This document shows, in pieces, positions 1 to 6,743 of a stretch of DNA of 26,318 nucleotides (position 1 is its first letter; every line of letters begins with the position of its first letter). The position numbers and the translations under genes are program-made. This stretch comes from a virus: positions 1 to 26,318 of the IMG/VR virus record IMGVR_UViG_3300042471_000057; one strand, written 5' to 3'. Below the pieces are notes generated by a model that was not told where the DNA came from, did no database searches, and was given only the letters and a program-made list of their open reading frames with translations.

Positions 1-638
1 GTTGCTACCTGTGAATTCCCGAACTGAAGGGCAGGTACATTTTGAGTGTTGATAGAAAGAATCTTAATAGCCTCATTCATAATTTCATTCAACTGAGGCT
101 CTTTCCATTCTAAAGTCACAGTTCCTGACAGGCTTGGCTTCACCGGGCGACGCAATACATCAACTACGACGGGTGAGGCGAATGAAGCAGGAAGCACTTG
201 CATTTTAAAAGATGTAGACTTATTGTAGTCGTACACACGAGCAATTGGTCCCGTTAGTGACGGGTTATGAATCTTGCTGTCCTTGCGGTAGTGGAACTCT
301 TCTTCGTTAACAATGTCTATTTCGACATTACTAGATGCAGCTGAAACGATTGACATCAAATCAGTGGTAAGAGTAAATGTTGCAACTCCAGTAGATGGCG
401 TCGCAGTGATTTGAGACTTGAACGGGTAAAGAGCCTCGTCGACTGTACTTGTGATTCCGTAGGCTGCTCTTGGGACTGGACGACCAGGTTGATACTCTCT
501 TGTATTACCAAGATAATGTCTAAAAATAGACATCTGAGCCCTATCTAGTGCAATGTCTACCTCTGCAGAAGATACGTATCCAGCGCTGTCTTTATCTAGG
601 ACAAATAGGATGTAATCATGTATTTCTTGGATAGTCAC
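1..638 (-). CDS. Putative virion/connector-like protein (partial, C-terminus off window)
   Basis: The minus strand is open from a GTG at 636-638 to the left edge (212 codons, no stop), so the C-terminus is missing. GTG is chosen because no ATG is usable upstream and a TAnnTTTG promoter (659-666) lies just before it; an AGGTGA stretch sits a few bases upstream. The first ~35 residues (start MTIQEIHDYILFVLDKD, then a helix with RAQMSIFRHYLG) are helical; later residues look beta-rich (TATPSTGVATFTLTTD). Near the end is a segment with EWKEPQLNEIMNEAIKILS, which recalls small head-tail connector or neck proteins of phages, but I see no diagnostic motif. It follows the lysis-like genes but probably has its own promoter. 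Function is inferred from context only. Confidence 0.6.
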   Translation of the reverse strand, partial: MTIQEIHDYILFVLDKDSAGYVSSAEVDIALDRAQMSIFRHYLGNTREYQPGRPVPRAAYGITSTVDEALYPFKSQITATPSTGVATFTLTTDLMSIVSAASSNVEIDIVNEEEFHYRKDSKIHNPSLTGPIARVYDYNKSTSFKMQVLPASFASPVVVDVLRRPVKPSLSGTVTLEWKEPQLNEIMNEAIKILSINTQNVPALQFGNSQVA

Positions 639-658
639 TTCACCTGTATTTTATTAGA

Positions 659-666
659 CAAATATA
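659..666 (-). promoter_or_regulatory. Bacteroidota-type -7 element (TATATTTG)
   Basis: The minus strand reads TATATTTGTCTAAT, an exact match to TAnnTTTG, with 20 bases between it and the GTG start at 638. It lies just after the stop of the preceding gene (675), so it probably gives the left-edge gene its own transcript. Confidence 0.65.
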
Positions 667-674
667 CGAAATTG

Positions 675-1043
675 TCAATACAGCGTGATGTATGCAACTG
701 CACTAGCAAATGCCACAAAGAATCCAGACATGAATATATCAGCCTTATTTACCGCTTTGGCGGTTGGCTTGACAAGAAGCTTGCTATTGAGGTAAGTAAT
801 GATTGAATCTTGCTTAGCCAAGGATTGACTTGCTTGATGATACTGATGATATTTGAACTTGTAAGCTTCATTGTATGCTTTTATTGTTGAATCCATTGAC
901 AGGAATCGCTGGTTCATAGCGACTGCCTGCGCCTTAGTCATTACGACTACTGTGTCGTTACCTTCTACTCGTTGAATCGGATACGCCGATTGCGAGTACA
1001 TCGAAAGGCTGCACAGGAGCAGACTTGATAGTAGTAATCTCAT
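675..1043 (-). CDS. Putative spanin-like membrane protein (Rz1-like position)
   Basis: 122-aa protein with a hydrophobic N-terminal signal sequence (MRLLLSSLLLCSLSMYSQS), a polar, probably helical middle (about residues 30-90), and a hydrophobic C-terminal segment (about 103-122, FMSGFFVAFASAVAYITLY). Its first 86 bases overlap the end of the upstream TM/coiled-coil gene in another frame, which is the classic Rz/Rz1 arrangement of phage spanins. The cysteine at position 11 sits in a poor lipobox (Leu at -1), so lipidation is doubtful; cleavage after SQS by signal peptidase I is an alternative. A signal plus a C-terminal membrane segment is also compatible with a one-protein spanin. It may serve in outer-membrane disruption at lysis; this is inference from architecture and position. 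Confidence 0.5.
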   Translation of the reverse strand: MRLLLSSLLLCSLSMYSQSAYPIQRVEGNDTVVVMTKAQAVAMNQRFLSMDSTIKAYNEAYKFKYHQYHQASQSLAKQDSIITYLNSKLLVKPTAKAVNKADIFMSGFFVAFASAVAYITLY

Positions 1044-1299
1044 TTTGCATCACTGTTACTTGTTCAACGAGCAGTTCCTTCTCTTCCACAAGAACTTCTA
1101 TAGTCTCCCTCATCTCGCCAATCTTTTCTGATACCTGCTGGTCAACCTTTGCAGAAATTACGCTTGCTTGGCGCATCGTTTGATTGGACTTTTCGATAAT
1201 CAAGTCAACCGGGTCAACTGGTTTCGTTGGTTCAGTTTTCTTGGCGACCAAGGCACCAACCATGATGCCTGCTGCAATGAGGAGAACTGTACGTGTCAT
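958..1299 (-). CDS. Putative i-spanin-like protein (TM plus coiled coil)
   Basis: 113-aa protein with one N-terminal membrane segment (about residues 4-19, VLLIAAGIMVGALVA), a proline-rich linker (TEPTKPVDPVD), then a long charged helix with coiled-coil character (about 32-90). This is the Rz/i-spanin architecture: inner-membrane anchor with a periplasmic coiled coil. Its start overlaps the stop of the upstream gene by ATGA (1296-1299), suggesting translational coupling, and its last 86 bases overlap the next gene out of frame. It lies downstream of a holin-like gene in what looks like a lysis cassette. No sequence family is recognised; the role is inferred from topology and neighbours. Confidence 0.55.
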   Translation of the reverse strand: MTRTVLLIAAGIMVGALVAKKTEPTKPVDPVDLIIEKSNQTMRQASVISAKVDQQVSEKIGEMRETIEVLVEEKELLVEQVTVMQNEITTIKSAPVQPFDVLAIGVSDSTSRR

Positions 1300-1547
1300 T
1301 TCGTTTGAAGAAGCATTTCGTTTTTAGCACTGGTATAAGCAAGGGCTGAGTCGAGCCTTCTAATGTGTTCGGTGTATTTATCCACCTTCACCTCTAGCTC
1401 AGAAACCCTTGTTTGGCATCTGTTATCCACCTTGCTGTTCATCATCTTCTGGTCTACATACAGGTAGCCAATTGCCACTAGGCCGATGAATGCGATTGCT
1501 GCTACTGGGTTCTTTTGAAACTGGTCAAAAGATACGGGCATCTTCAT
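1296..1547 (-). CDS. Small TM/coiled-coil protein, lysis-associated
   Basis: 83-aa protein with one membrane segment (about residues 15-31, AAIAFIGLVAIGYLYVD) followed by a helical, heptad-like region (about 38-80). The stop overlaps the start of the next gene by ATGA, and its own start overlaps the stop of the holin-like gene (1544-1547). It is the same general design as the following 113-aa protein (membrane anchor plus coiled coil), so it could be a second spanin component, an antiholin or a holin partner. No conserved domain is recognised. Confidence 0.55.
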   Translation of the reverse strand: MKMPVSFDQFQKNPVAAIAFIGLVAIGYLYVDQKMMNSKVDNRCQTRVSELEVKVDKYTEHIRRLDSALAYTSAKNEMLLQTK

Positions 1548-1768
1548 TTTTTGGAGAATATCTTACCGGCTTCAGCAATTCCCAAAGAACCGATGGTTAT
1601 GATAACGAATGAATTAAAAATTGTGTCGCTAATAACCAACTCTTTTCCGATAATGCCTGTGACAATATCGGCGCCAGCAAAAATACTCATAACAGCAAAC
1701 GAAAGAAATCCAATGATGGTCTTCTCATTCCAGGTATTGTCGTCCTTAAAAATGTCTACGAATTTCAT
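1544..1768 (-). CDS. Putative holin
   Basis: 74-aa protein beginning MKFVDIFKDDNTWNEKTI, with two predicted membrane segments (about residues 18-36, IIGFLSFAVMSIFAGADIV, and about 45-64, ISDTIFNSFVIITIGSLGI) and a basic C-terminus (GKIFSKK). Size, two-TM topology and charged tail fit small phage holins, which form the inner-membrane lesion that releases or activates endolysin. An in-frame ATG exists at 1804, but a TAnnTTTG promoter at 1785-1792 falls between the two starts, so the internal ATG at 1768 is preferred (16-base spacing, similar to other genes here). Three TM/coiled-coil genes follow with 4-base overlaps, consistent with a lysis cassette. Confidence 0.65.
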   Translation of the reverse strand: MKFVDIFKDDNTWNEKTIIGFLSFAVMSIFAGADIVTGIIGKELVISDTIFNSFVIITIGSLGIAEAGKIFSKK

Positions 1769-1784
1769 ATTCCGTTTGTTTAGA

Positions 1785-1792
1785 CAAAGATA
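1785..1792 (-). promoter_or_regulatory. -7 promoter element (TATCTTTG) for the lysis cassette
   Basis: Exact TAnnTTTG match on the minus strand, followed by TCTAAA. A TTG lies 22 bases upstream (in TTATTGTCTAAA) and could be a -33 element. It directly follows a terminator (1819-1840) and decides the start of the holin-like gene. Confidence 0.65.
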
Positions 1793-1818
1793 AGGAATAG
1801 ACATAAAATTTAGACAAT

Positions 1819-1840
1819 AAAAAAACCCCCTGACCGGGGG
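1819..1840 (-). terminator. Rho-independent terminator
   Basis: On the minus strand a CCCCC-GGTCA-GGGGG hairpin is followed by seven T residues. It sits about 25 bases after the stop of the 92-aa coiled-coil gene. Confidence 0.85.
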
Positions 1841-1865
1841 CTCTTGAAAGGTTATTATCCCGCAC

Positions 1866-2144
1866 TCAGGGCTTTACAACCTTTAATTCCGGGGTTTCTT
1901 GCTCCTGGACGGTGAACTCACCAGTCTCAAGGTTGAGGGTTCCGTGGCCGTGCTCTTCGGCAAGTTCGTTCATCAGAGACTGAATCTCCTCACCGCTCTT
2001 GCGAAGTTCTGCAACGAGGGCCTCCTGACGTGCTGCGAGGTCTTTCTCGCTTACGTAGAGTGCACCAAGTTCCATCTGGATTTGTTGCTGCTTAGCACGA
2101 ATCTCACGTGCAGAATTTAATTGGGCTTCAGAAATCTGTGCCAT
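1866..2144 (-). CDS. Small coiled-coil phage protein, unknown function
   Basis: 92-aa protein, hydrophilic and almost entirely helical in appearance (about residues 3-65, rich in A, E, Q, K; e.g. SAREIRAKQQQIQMELGAL), ending in an acidic tail with TGEFTVQEQETPELKVVKP. Small helical proteins of this kind are common beside tail and lysis genes of phages. It is the last gene before the terminator at 1819-1840 and lies 26 bases after the 126-aa gene, so the two are probably co-transcribed. I recognise no named family. Confidence 0.65.
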   Translation of the reverse strand: MAQISEAQLNSAREIRAKQQQIQMELGALYVSEKDLAARQEALVAELRKSGEEIQSLMNELAEEHGHGTLNLETGEFTVQEQETPELKVVKP

Positions 2145-2170
2145 AGTGAATTAAGATTTGGGGTTATTGT

Positions 2171-2551
2171 TTAGCAGTCTACAGCGTCTTCGTAACCAGC
2201 CTGAGCCTTGAGGTGGTCGTAGGCTTGTACGAGGATGTCAGCAGATTCAGCCTCGAGCGTAGGCTCAAAGTTGAAATGCGTGCGGTAGATAGGTTCAGCG
2301 TGCGCCTCACGAGTCTCCTCAGATGCGTAGGTAGCTACTTCGTAGTGGCAGAAGTTCTTCTTAACCCAGGCCTCGGTCGGAGGGGTAGGCATCGGAGGAA
2401 CAGGATTGCCATCAGCGTCTACTGAGGGTTCTGCGGGTGCAGCGTATACATAGGTCTTTTGGTCGGTAGACTCGTACGTGAGACGGGTCACCTTGTGATA
2501 AGCGTCGGCGAAGGTGATGCCGAACTTGTCTACAGTTGCGATTACAGCCAT
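2171..2551 (-). CDS. Hypothetical phage protein (126 aa)
   Basis: 126-aa acidic protein starting MAVIATVDKFGITFADAYHK, with an early region that reads as beta strands (VTRLTYESTDQKTYVYAAP), a proline-rich loop (PSVDADGNPVPPMPTPP, about residues 42-58), and a helical C-terminus. It has its own TAnnTTTG promoter (2574-2581) with 22 bases between element and start. Located between fibre-associated and lysis genes, it is probably a minor virion or fibre-associated protein; no family is recognised. Confidence 0.65.
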   Translation of the reverse strand: MAVIATVDKFGITFADAYHKVTRLTYESTDQKTYVYAAPAEPSVDADGNPVPPMPTPPTEAWVKKNFCHYEVATYASEETREAHAEPIYRTHFNFEPTLEAESADILVQAYDHLKAQAGYEDAVDC

Positions 2552-2573
2552 TGTGATAACTAATTAGTGGTTA

Positions 2574-2581
2574 CAAATATA
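2574..2581 (-). promoter_or_regulatory. -7 promoter element (TATATTTG)
   Basis: Exact TAnnTTTG match on the minus strand just after the stop of the 132-aa gene (2590), 22 bases before the start of the 126-aa gene. Confidence 0.6.
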
Positions 2582-2589
2582 CAAAAACA

Positions 2590-2988
2590 TTAACATCCAC
2601 GGACGGCAGATATCTTTCCATCGCTTGCTATTTCATAAACGGATGAGCCAGACTTCCACCATAGTCCGCCTCCATCAAATGAAGAAGACAACGAATTGTC
2701 CGTGTATAGGGTTACGTTTACCGCTAATGAAGTGGATGATGAGTACAGGGTAATCGCATCGTACGCCTCAGCACACGCCTGACTCCAGTCGGCATATCCT
2801 TGCTGTCCATCGCCAGCCAAGAACGTGAAGGCTGTGGCGAATGAGTATCCGTAGAACTCAGACATAGCGTCAGGAGTAGACTTACCAGCGGTTGCTGAGA
2901 GCGAGCGCAAGGAGTTATTTCCCTGCGCCTGCTGTAGCTCCGTTCTGATGTTGTCGATGCTTATAGCTCCACTACTTTGTAAGGCCAT
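2590..2988 (-). CDS. Small phage tail/virion protein with MALQSSGAIS N-terminus
   Basis: 132-aa protein beginning MALQSSGAISIDNIRTELQQ. This opening (ALQSSG.IS..DI..E) is a recurrent N-terminus of phage tail-tip or adhesin-like proteins, where it is usually followed by a segment such as LRSLSATAGKSTPDAMSEFYGY, as here (residues about 27-48). The C-terminal half is beta-rich and ends in WWKSGSSVYEIASDGKISAV. The start overlaps the end of the large fibre gene by 17 bases, suggesting coupled translation and a role linked to that fibre, such as a distal adhesin. That role is inference. Confidence 0.7.
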   Translation of the reverse strand: MALQSSGAISIDNIRTELQQAQGNNSLRSLSATAGKSTPDAMSEFYGYSFATAFTFLAGDGQQGYADWSQACAEAYDAITLYSSSTSLAVNVTLYTDNSLSSSFDGGGLWWKSGSSVYEIASDGKISAVRGC

Positions 2989-5900
2989 CTAGCTTCGCTT
3001 TAAGTTCTTCAATCTGTGCTTGCTGCTCCTTCATACCTTCCACAAGAAGTCCAATCAGTTTCTCGTAGCGTACAGCCAAGAAGCCAGTGTCGTTGGTTCT
3101 TACTGCGCTAGGGATAACCTCTTGCACCTGCTGTGCGATGATACCAGTGTCGTGTCCTTCGTATCCGTGTGCGTGCTTGTACTCAGGCTTCCAGTCAAAC
3201 TCTACACCAGTGAGAGACTTCACTTTGTCAAGTGCGTTCTCAATCGGGGTGATGTTTTGCTTTAGGCGCTCGTCAGAAGATGAGTATGCTACGATGTCGT
3301 TAGATGCATCAATACGTCCAGCTGTCCCAGATGGCGATACGTTGACACCGAGAGCTACTCCGTTTACAAGAACCTTCTTGTTGAGGTTAATTTGGTCAAC
3401 AGCACCTGCGGCAATAACTAGCTGGTTAGATGAGTTGACAAACATCGCACTAACAGAAGAGTTGCTAGTGTTGTAGATTCGGTAACCCTTCGTGTTATCA
3501 GAGTGGCTATTTACTAGGAATGTAGGAGAGGTTGTAGCGGCAAACGATACTGAATCAGTAGTTCTAACCCACTGGTCCATATTCCAAGCATACGTATTTT
3601 GATTGGATGTCATTATTTCTGTCCAAGCAGATGTTGTGCTACCCCACTTGCCACGAAGCCAGTATCTGTTTGTAATAGCATCTGCCGCACCAACCATCAT
3701 CCAACCATATCCAACACCTGATGTTGCGTAATGCTGTCCAGACACAATACCTTGTGCGTGAACATATCCAGACCCCTGTGGGTGGTCAGTGTTTGTGCCC
3801 CAGATATCCCAACCAGAAAATCCACCCTGCCAAGCATTTGCCCAATTGCCGTGGTCAACACCCCAACCATTAGTTCCAGTCCAGTATCCTTCGTCGCTAG
3901 AATAAATAGTTCTATTAGTCCAATATCTTGGCATATTCCATCTGGTCCTAGTAGCCGTATTTAACTGATTTAAGTTAGAAGTTCCGTTGGGGTCTAGATA
4001 ATATCCAGTATCGTTAGAATCATAGAATATTGGAGCACGAAGAGAAGCAGATGCTGTTGCGGCCCCACCAGAGTCTATTACAAAAGACCAAGTGCTTCCG
4101 TATCCTACGTTGTCAAATCTAAATGAGTTTGCGTTTGAGACATAGTTTCCTCCACTAACAAGCGTTCTAGACCCCCAACTATTTACTACACCAGCAGTAC
4201 CTCCCTGATAGATGTATCCGCTTACGTGAGCATCACCAGATACGCTAAGCCTAAGGTCTGGAGTCGCACCACCAAGTCCGAGATTAAGAAGTTTTGAGTT
4301 GCTATTAGGGTCTACGTAGTACGCAGTGTCGGCAGAGTCATAGAAGATTGGAGCACGAACAGAATCAACTCCTTGGAGATAATTAGCATATGCGTATCCA
4401 GCGATACCACCATTAACCATAAATGCTAATGGGTGGTTAGACCAAGTTCCGACCCTACCAACGCCTTGGCCAGTGTGAGAGTATATTGTAGTAATAATAC
4501 CATCACTATTGCTCTTTACATCAAGTCTTGCGTGAGATGAACCAGTTAGGTTTAATCTGGCATTCCATCCACCATCATTAGATGCATTAACATCACCAAC
4601 AGATAGATGTCTAAGCCAAGATGTTCCTGCGAAATCACCATAATATGTAGTATCGGCAGAATCGTAGAAAATTGGAGCACGTAATGAACTTCCAGCTTGC
4701 AAGTTGTTATTAACATATACGTTGCCTTGACCAAGTGGGTCTGAACCATTGTTAACAGACATCACCTGAGACGACATATCGTAGTCAGTGTAGAATCTTA
4801 CACCCTCATACCCTGCATTAGCTCCTATCTTAATACCAGTATGGAATGCAATACGGAGGTCTGGGTATGGATGGTTCCAAGCTCCAGGTTCTCTAAAAAT
4901 TGCATATGCAGTAGATAAGCTGCTGCTGAAGTAAATACCATATGGGTGGTTGTCAGCTACGTCACCAGGATTTGAAAGATAGTATGAATTAACACGATAC
5001 AGCATTGATGTGCTGTTTGGGTCTACATAGTAGTTGGTATCGGCAGAATCATAAAAGATAGGGGCACGAAATGAGTATGGTGAGTATGTATATCCACCAT
5101 TTGATGAACCATAAACATAAAGAACCCCTGTGGCTCCTTGATTACTTGTTATTCTAAATCCAGTTCCTTCATATGCGTTTAATTCCTCCCAGTCATCGCT
5201 AGCATTCCACAAGTAGTGGTTGTTATCTCCGTTTGTTCTTAGGTATAATTTGTTGTCGTTAAGCCCAAAACTTCCAGTGATACTGCCGTATGGCACATAC
5301 CTACCATCAGACTCAGATTCAGTGTAGTACCTATCATCGTGGGTGTGAGCAGATGGAGCAAATGTTGCTGGTTTGTTTTGAACACTAGTCCACTCTACAG
5401 AACCCGAAGACGAAGAGTATCCTGATTCGTCAGCGTAGGATACCGATTGAGATGCGATGTTTCCAGAAGTAATTAACTCTACGTAAGGTTGCCAACCCGC
5501 ATCAACTTTATACCTATAAAAAATTCTATTTTCTGAATAAGGCATTACGAACTGACTATATCTATATTCAGAACCTATTTCAATAGTCTTAACATTATAC
5601 CAGTTTGTCCCAGCTGGTTGCGTTCCGCCAATTCCTCCGTCATACTGATATAATCCTGGCTGCTTTACTGTATCAAGATTTAAAACTTGATATGCAGCAC
5701 GCCCTCTTGCAAACTCAGAACTATCTAGGCTGTCTAGTGTGTCTGCATTACCAGCATTTGAAGCATAGTTTACTGATTGTGATGCTATGTTTCCAGACGT
5801 GATAATCTCTCTCCAAGGATTTAATGTAGCAGCGTCACCATCTCTAGTTCTTAAGAAAAAAGCATTGCCTCCTCCATTGTAAGACCCTCCCAACCACAAG

Positions 5901-6742
5901 TCATATCCTCCACCAGTGCTAAATCTAGCTATAGGACCATAGAATGGTGCGTTATTAGCGTAGGTAAATCCAGTGGAATTAGTGTCCATCGTATTAGCAT
6001 CAAGGGTAAATCCTTGATAGTACATAATGTATGATGGCTTGCTTGACACATTACCCCAAGCTACTGAACCAGCAGAGGAAGCATAGTTTACTGACTGAGA
6101 GCCGATGTTGCTGGTTGTGATAGCAGTAGAAGCGTTTTGCTTTGCATCAAGTAGATTAGAGATGTAATCATTAGCCCAAGCCATCCAAATATTTCCATCC
6201 GTCGGTATTTCAAACTTGTTAGCCCAGTTGTTATCGTCAGATGTTCCACCATAGTAAAACTGCAATGCTGATGCGTGGTGAATTAACCACTTTGAATTAT
6301 GCTGCGTGCTTCTAAGTGCTATAGATGGATATGTTCCACGAATAGTCAATTGTTCAGCGCCAAAGTCTCCACCGGCCCAGTTCTTGTTAATTCGTAAGTA
6401 TCCATTTATGTATGAATTTGCCCCATTACCATAAGCAATATTCATTCCTCCATAAGTAGATAATCCATATCCAGGTGTATCTCCTTCACCTTGTCCCCAC
6501 CCATTTGGGTGTCCAATACCTACTTTATTGTATAAGTGGATATATTCGTTAGTAAACCTACCACGGATTCCGTACAAGTTTAAAGACTCACCATTAGAGA
6601 AGTAAGTTATACCAGCAATAGTCTGTCCACCAGAAGTGGTTATGACATTAGAAGGAACACTCGTAAGAGCATATGTACTGATATTGTTTGCGTGGACTGC
6701 TACGTGTCCTCCAATGGTGGTTCCTAATAATAATGAAGCCAT
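2972..6742 (-). CDS. Giant tail fibre with C-terminal S74 chaperone domain (1256 aa)
   Basis: 1256-aa fibre. Residues from about 1155 to the end form a peptidase S74-type intramolecular chaperone: the SSDERLKQNI signature with the Ser-Asp pair, then GIIAQQVQEVIPSAV, YEKLIGLLVEGMKEQ and a terminal coiled coil. In characterised members this domain drives trimer folding and cuts itself off. The shaft holds four copies of a module opening with RAPIFYDSADTxYYVDPN (one variant has SNDT), about 106-129 residues apart, plus three copies of NIxSQSVxYA upstream and an HTHDDRYYTESES motif typical of fibres. It follows the 1421-aa fibre with a one-base gap, so the two are co-expressed. It probably binds the host surface; the receptor is unknown. 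Confidence 0.9.
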   Translation of the reverse strand: MASLLLGTTIGGHVAVHANNISTYALTSVPSNVITTSGGQTIAGITYFSNGESLNLYGIRGRFTNEYIHLYNKVGIGHPNGWGQGEGDTPGYGLSTYGGMNIAYGNGANSYINGYLRINKNWAGGDFGAEQLTIRGTYPSIALRSTQHNSKWLIHHASALQFYYGGTSDDNNWANKFEIPTDGNIWMAWANDYISNLLDAKQNASTAITTSNIGSQSVNYASSAGSVAWGNVSSKPSYIMYYQGFTLDANTMDTNSTGFTYANNAPFYGPIARFSTGGGYDLWLGGSYNGGGNAFFLRTRDGDAATLNPWREIITSGNIASQSVNYASNAGNADTLDSLDSSEFARGRAAYQVLNLDTVKQPGLYQYDGGIGGTQPAGTNWYNVKTIEIGSEYRYSQFVMPYSENRIFYRYKVDAGWQPYVELITSGNIASQSVSYADESGYSSSSGSVEWTSVQNKPATFAPSAHTHDDRYYTESESDGRYVPYGSITGSFGLNDNKLYLRTNGDNNHYLWNASDDWEELNAYEGTGFRITSNQGATGVLYVYGSSNGGYTYSPYSFRAPIFYDSADTNYYVDPNSTSMLYRVNSYYLSNPGDVADNHPYGIYFSSSLSTAYAIFREPGAWNHPYPDLRIAFHTGIKIGANAGYEGVRFYTDYDMSSQVMSVNNGSDPLGQGNVYVNNNLQAGSSLRAPIFYDSADTTYYGDFAGTSWLRHLSVGDVNASNDGGWNARLNLTGSSHARLDVKSNSDGIITTIYSHTGQGVGRVGTWSNHPLAFMVNGGIAGYAYANYLQGVDSVRAPIFYDSADTAYYVDPNSNSKLLNLGLGGATPDLRLSVSGDAHVSGYIYQGGTAGVVNSWGSRTLVSGGNYVSNANSFRFDNVGYGSTWSFVIDSGGAATASASLRAPIFYDSNDTGYYLDPNGTSNLNQLNTATRTRWNMPRYWTNRTIYSSDEGYWTGTNGWGVDHGNWANAWQGGFSGWDIWGTNTDHPQGSGYVHAQGIVSGQHYATSGVGYGWMMVGAADAITNRYWLRGKWGSTTSAWTEIMTSNQNTYAWNMDQWVRTTDSVSFAATTSPTFLVNSHSDNTKGYRIYNTSNSSVSAMFVNSSNQLVIAAGAVDQINLNKKVLVNGVALGVNVSPSGTAGRIDASNDIVAYSSSDERLKQNITPIENALDKVKSLTGVEFDWKPEYKHAHGYEGHDTGIIAQQVQEVIPSAVRTNDTGFLAVRYEKLIGLLVEGMKEQQAQIEELKAKLDGLTK
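4000..5070 (-). repeat. Four modular repeats in the fibre gene (RAPIFYDSADT)
   Basis: DNA encoding the APIFYDSxDT motif recurs near 4020, 4339, 4663 and 5050, at intervals of about 319, 324 and 387 bases. The motif is strongly conserved while the intervening residues differ, which points to duplicated shaft or pre-knob modules. Confidence 0.75.
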
Positions 6743-6743
6743 A

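Noticed and set aside
618-806. 62-aa plus-strand reading frame at the left end
   Set aside because: It runs antisense across the start of the left-edge gene, its promoter and the end of the 122-aa gene; no support as a gene.
1769-1804. Upstream ATG for the holin-like gene
   Set aside because: The TAnnTTTG element at 1785-1792 lies inside this extension, so the transcript would begin after the upstream ATG.
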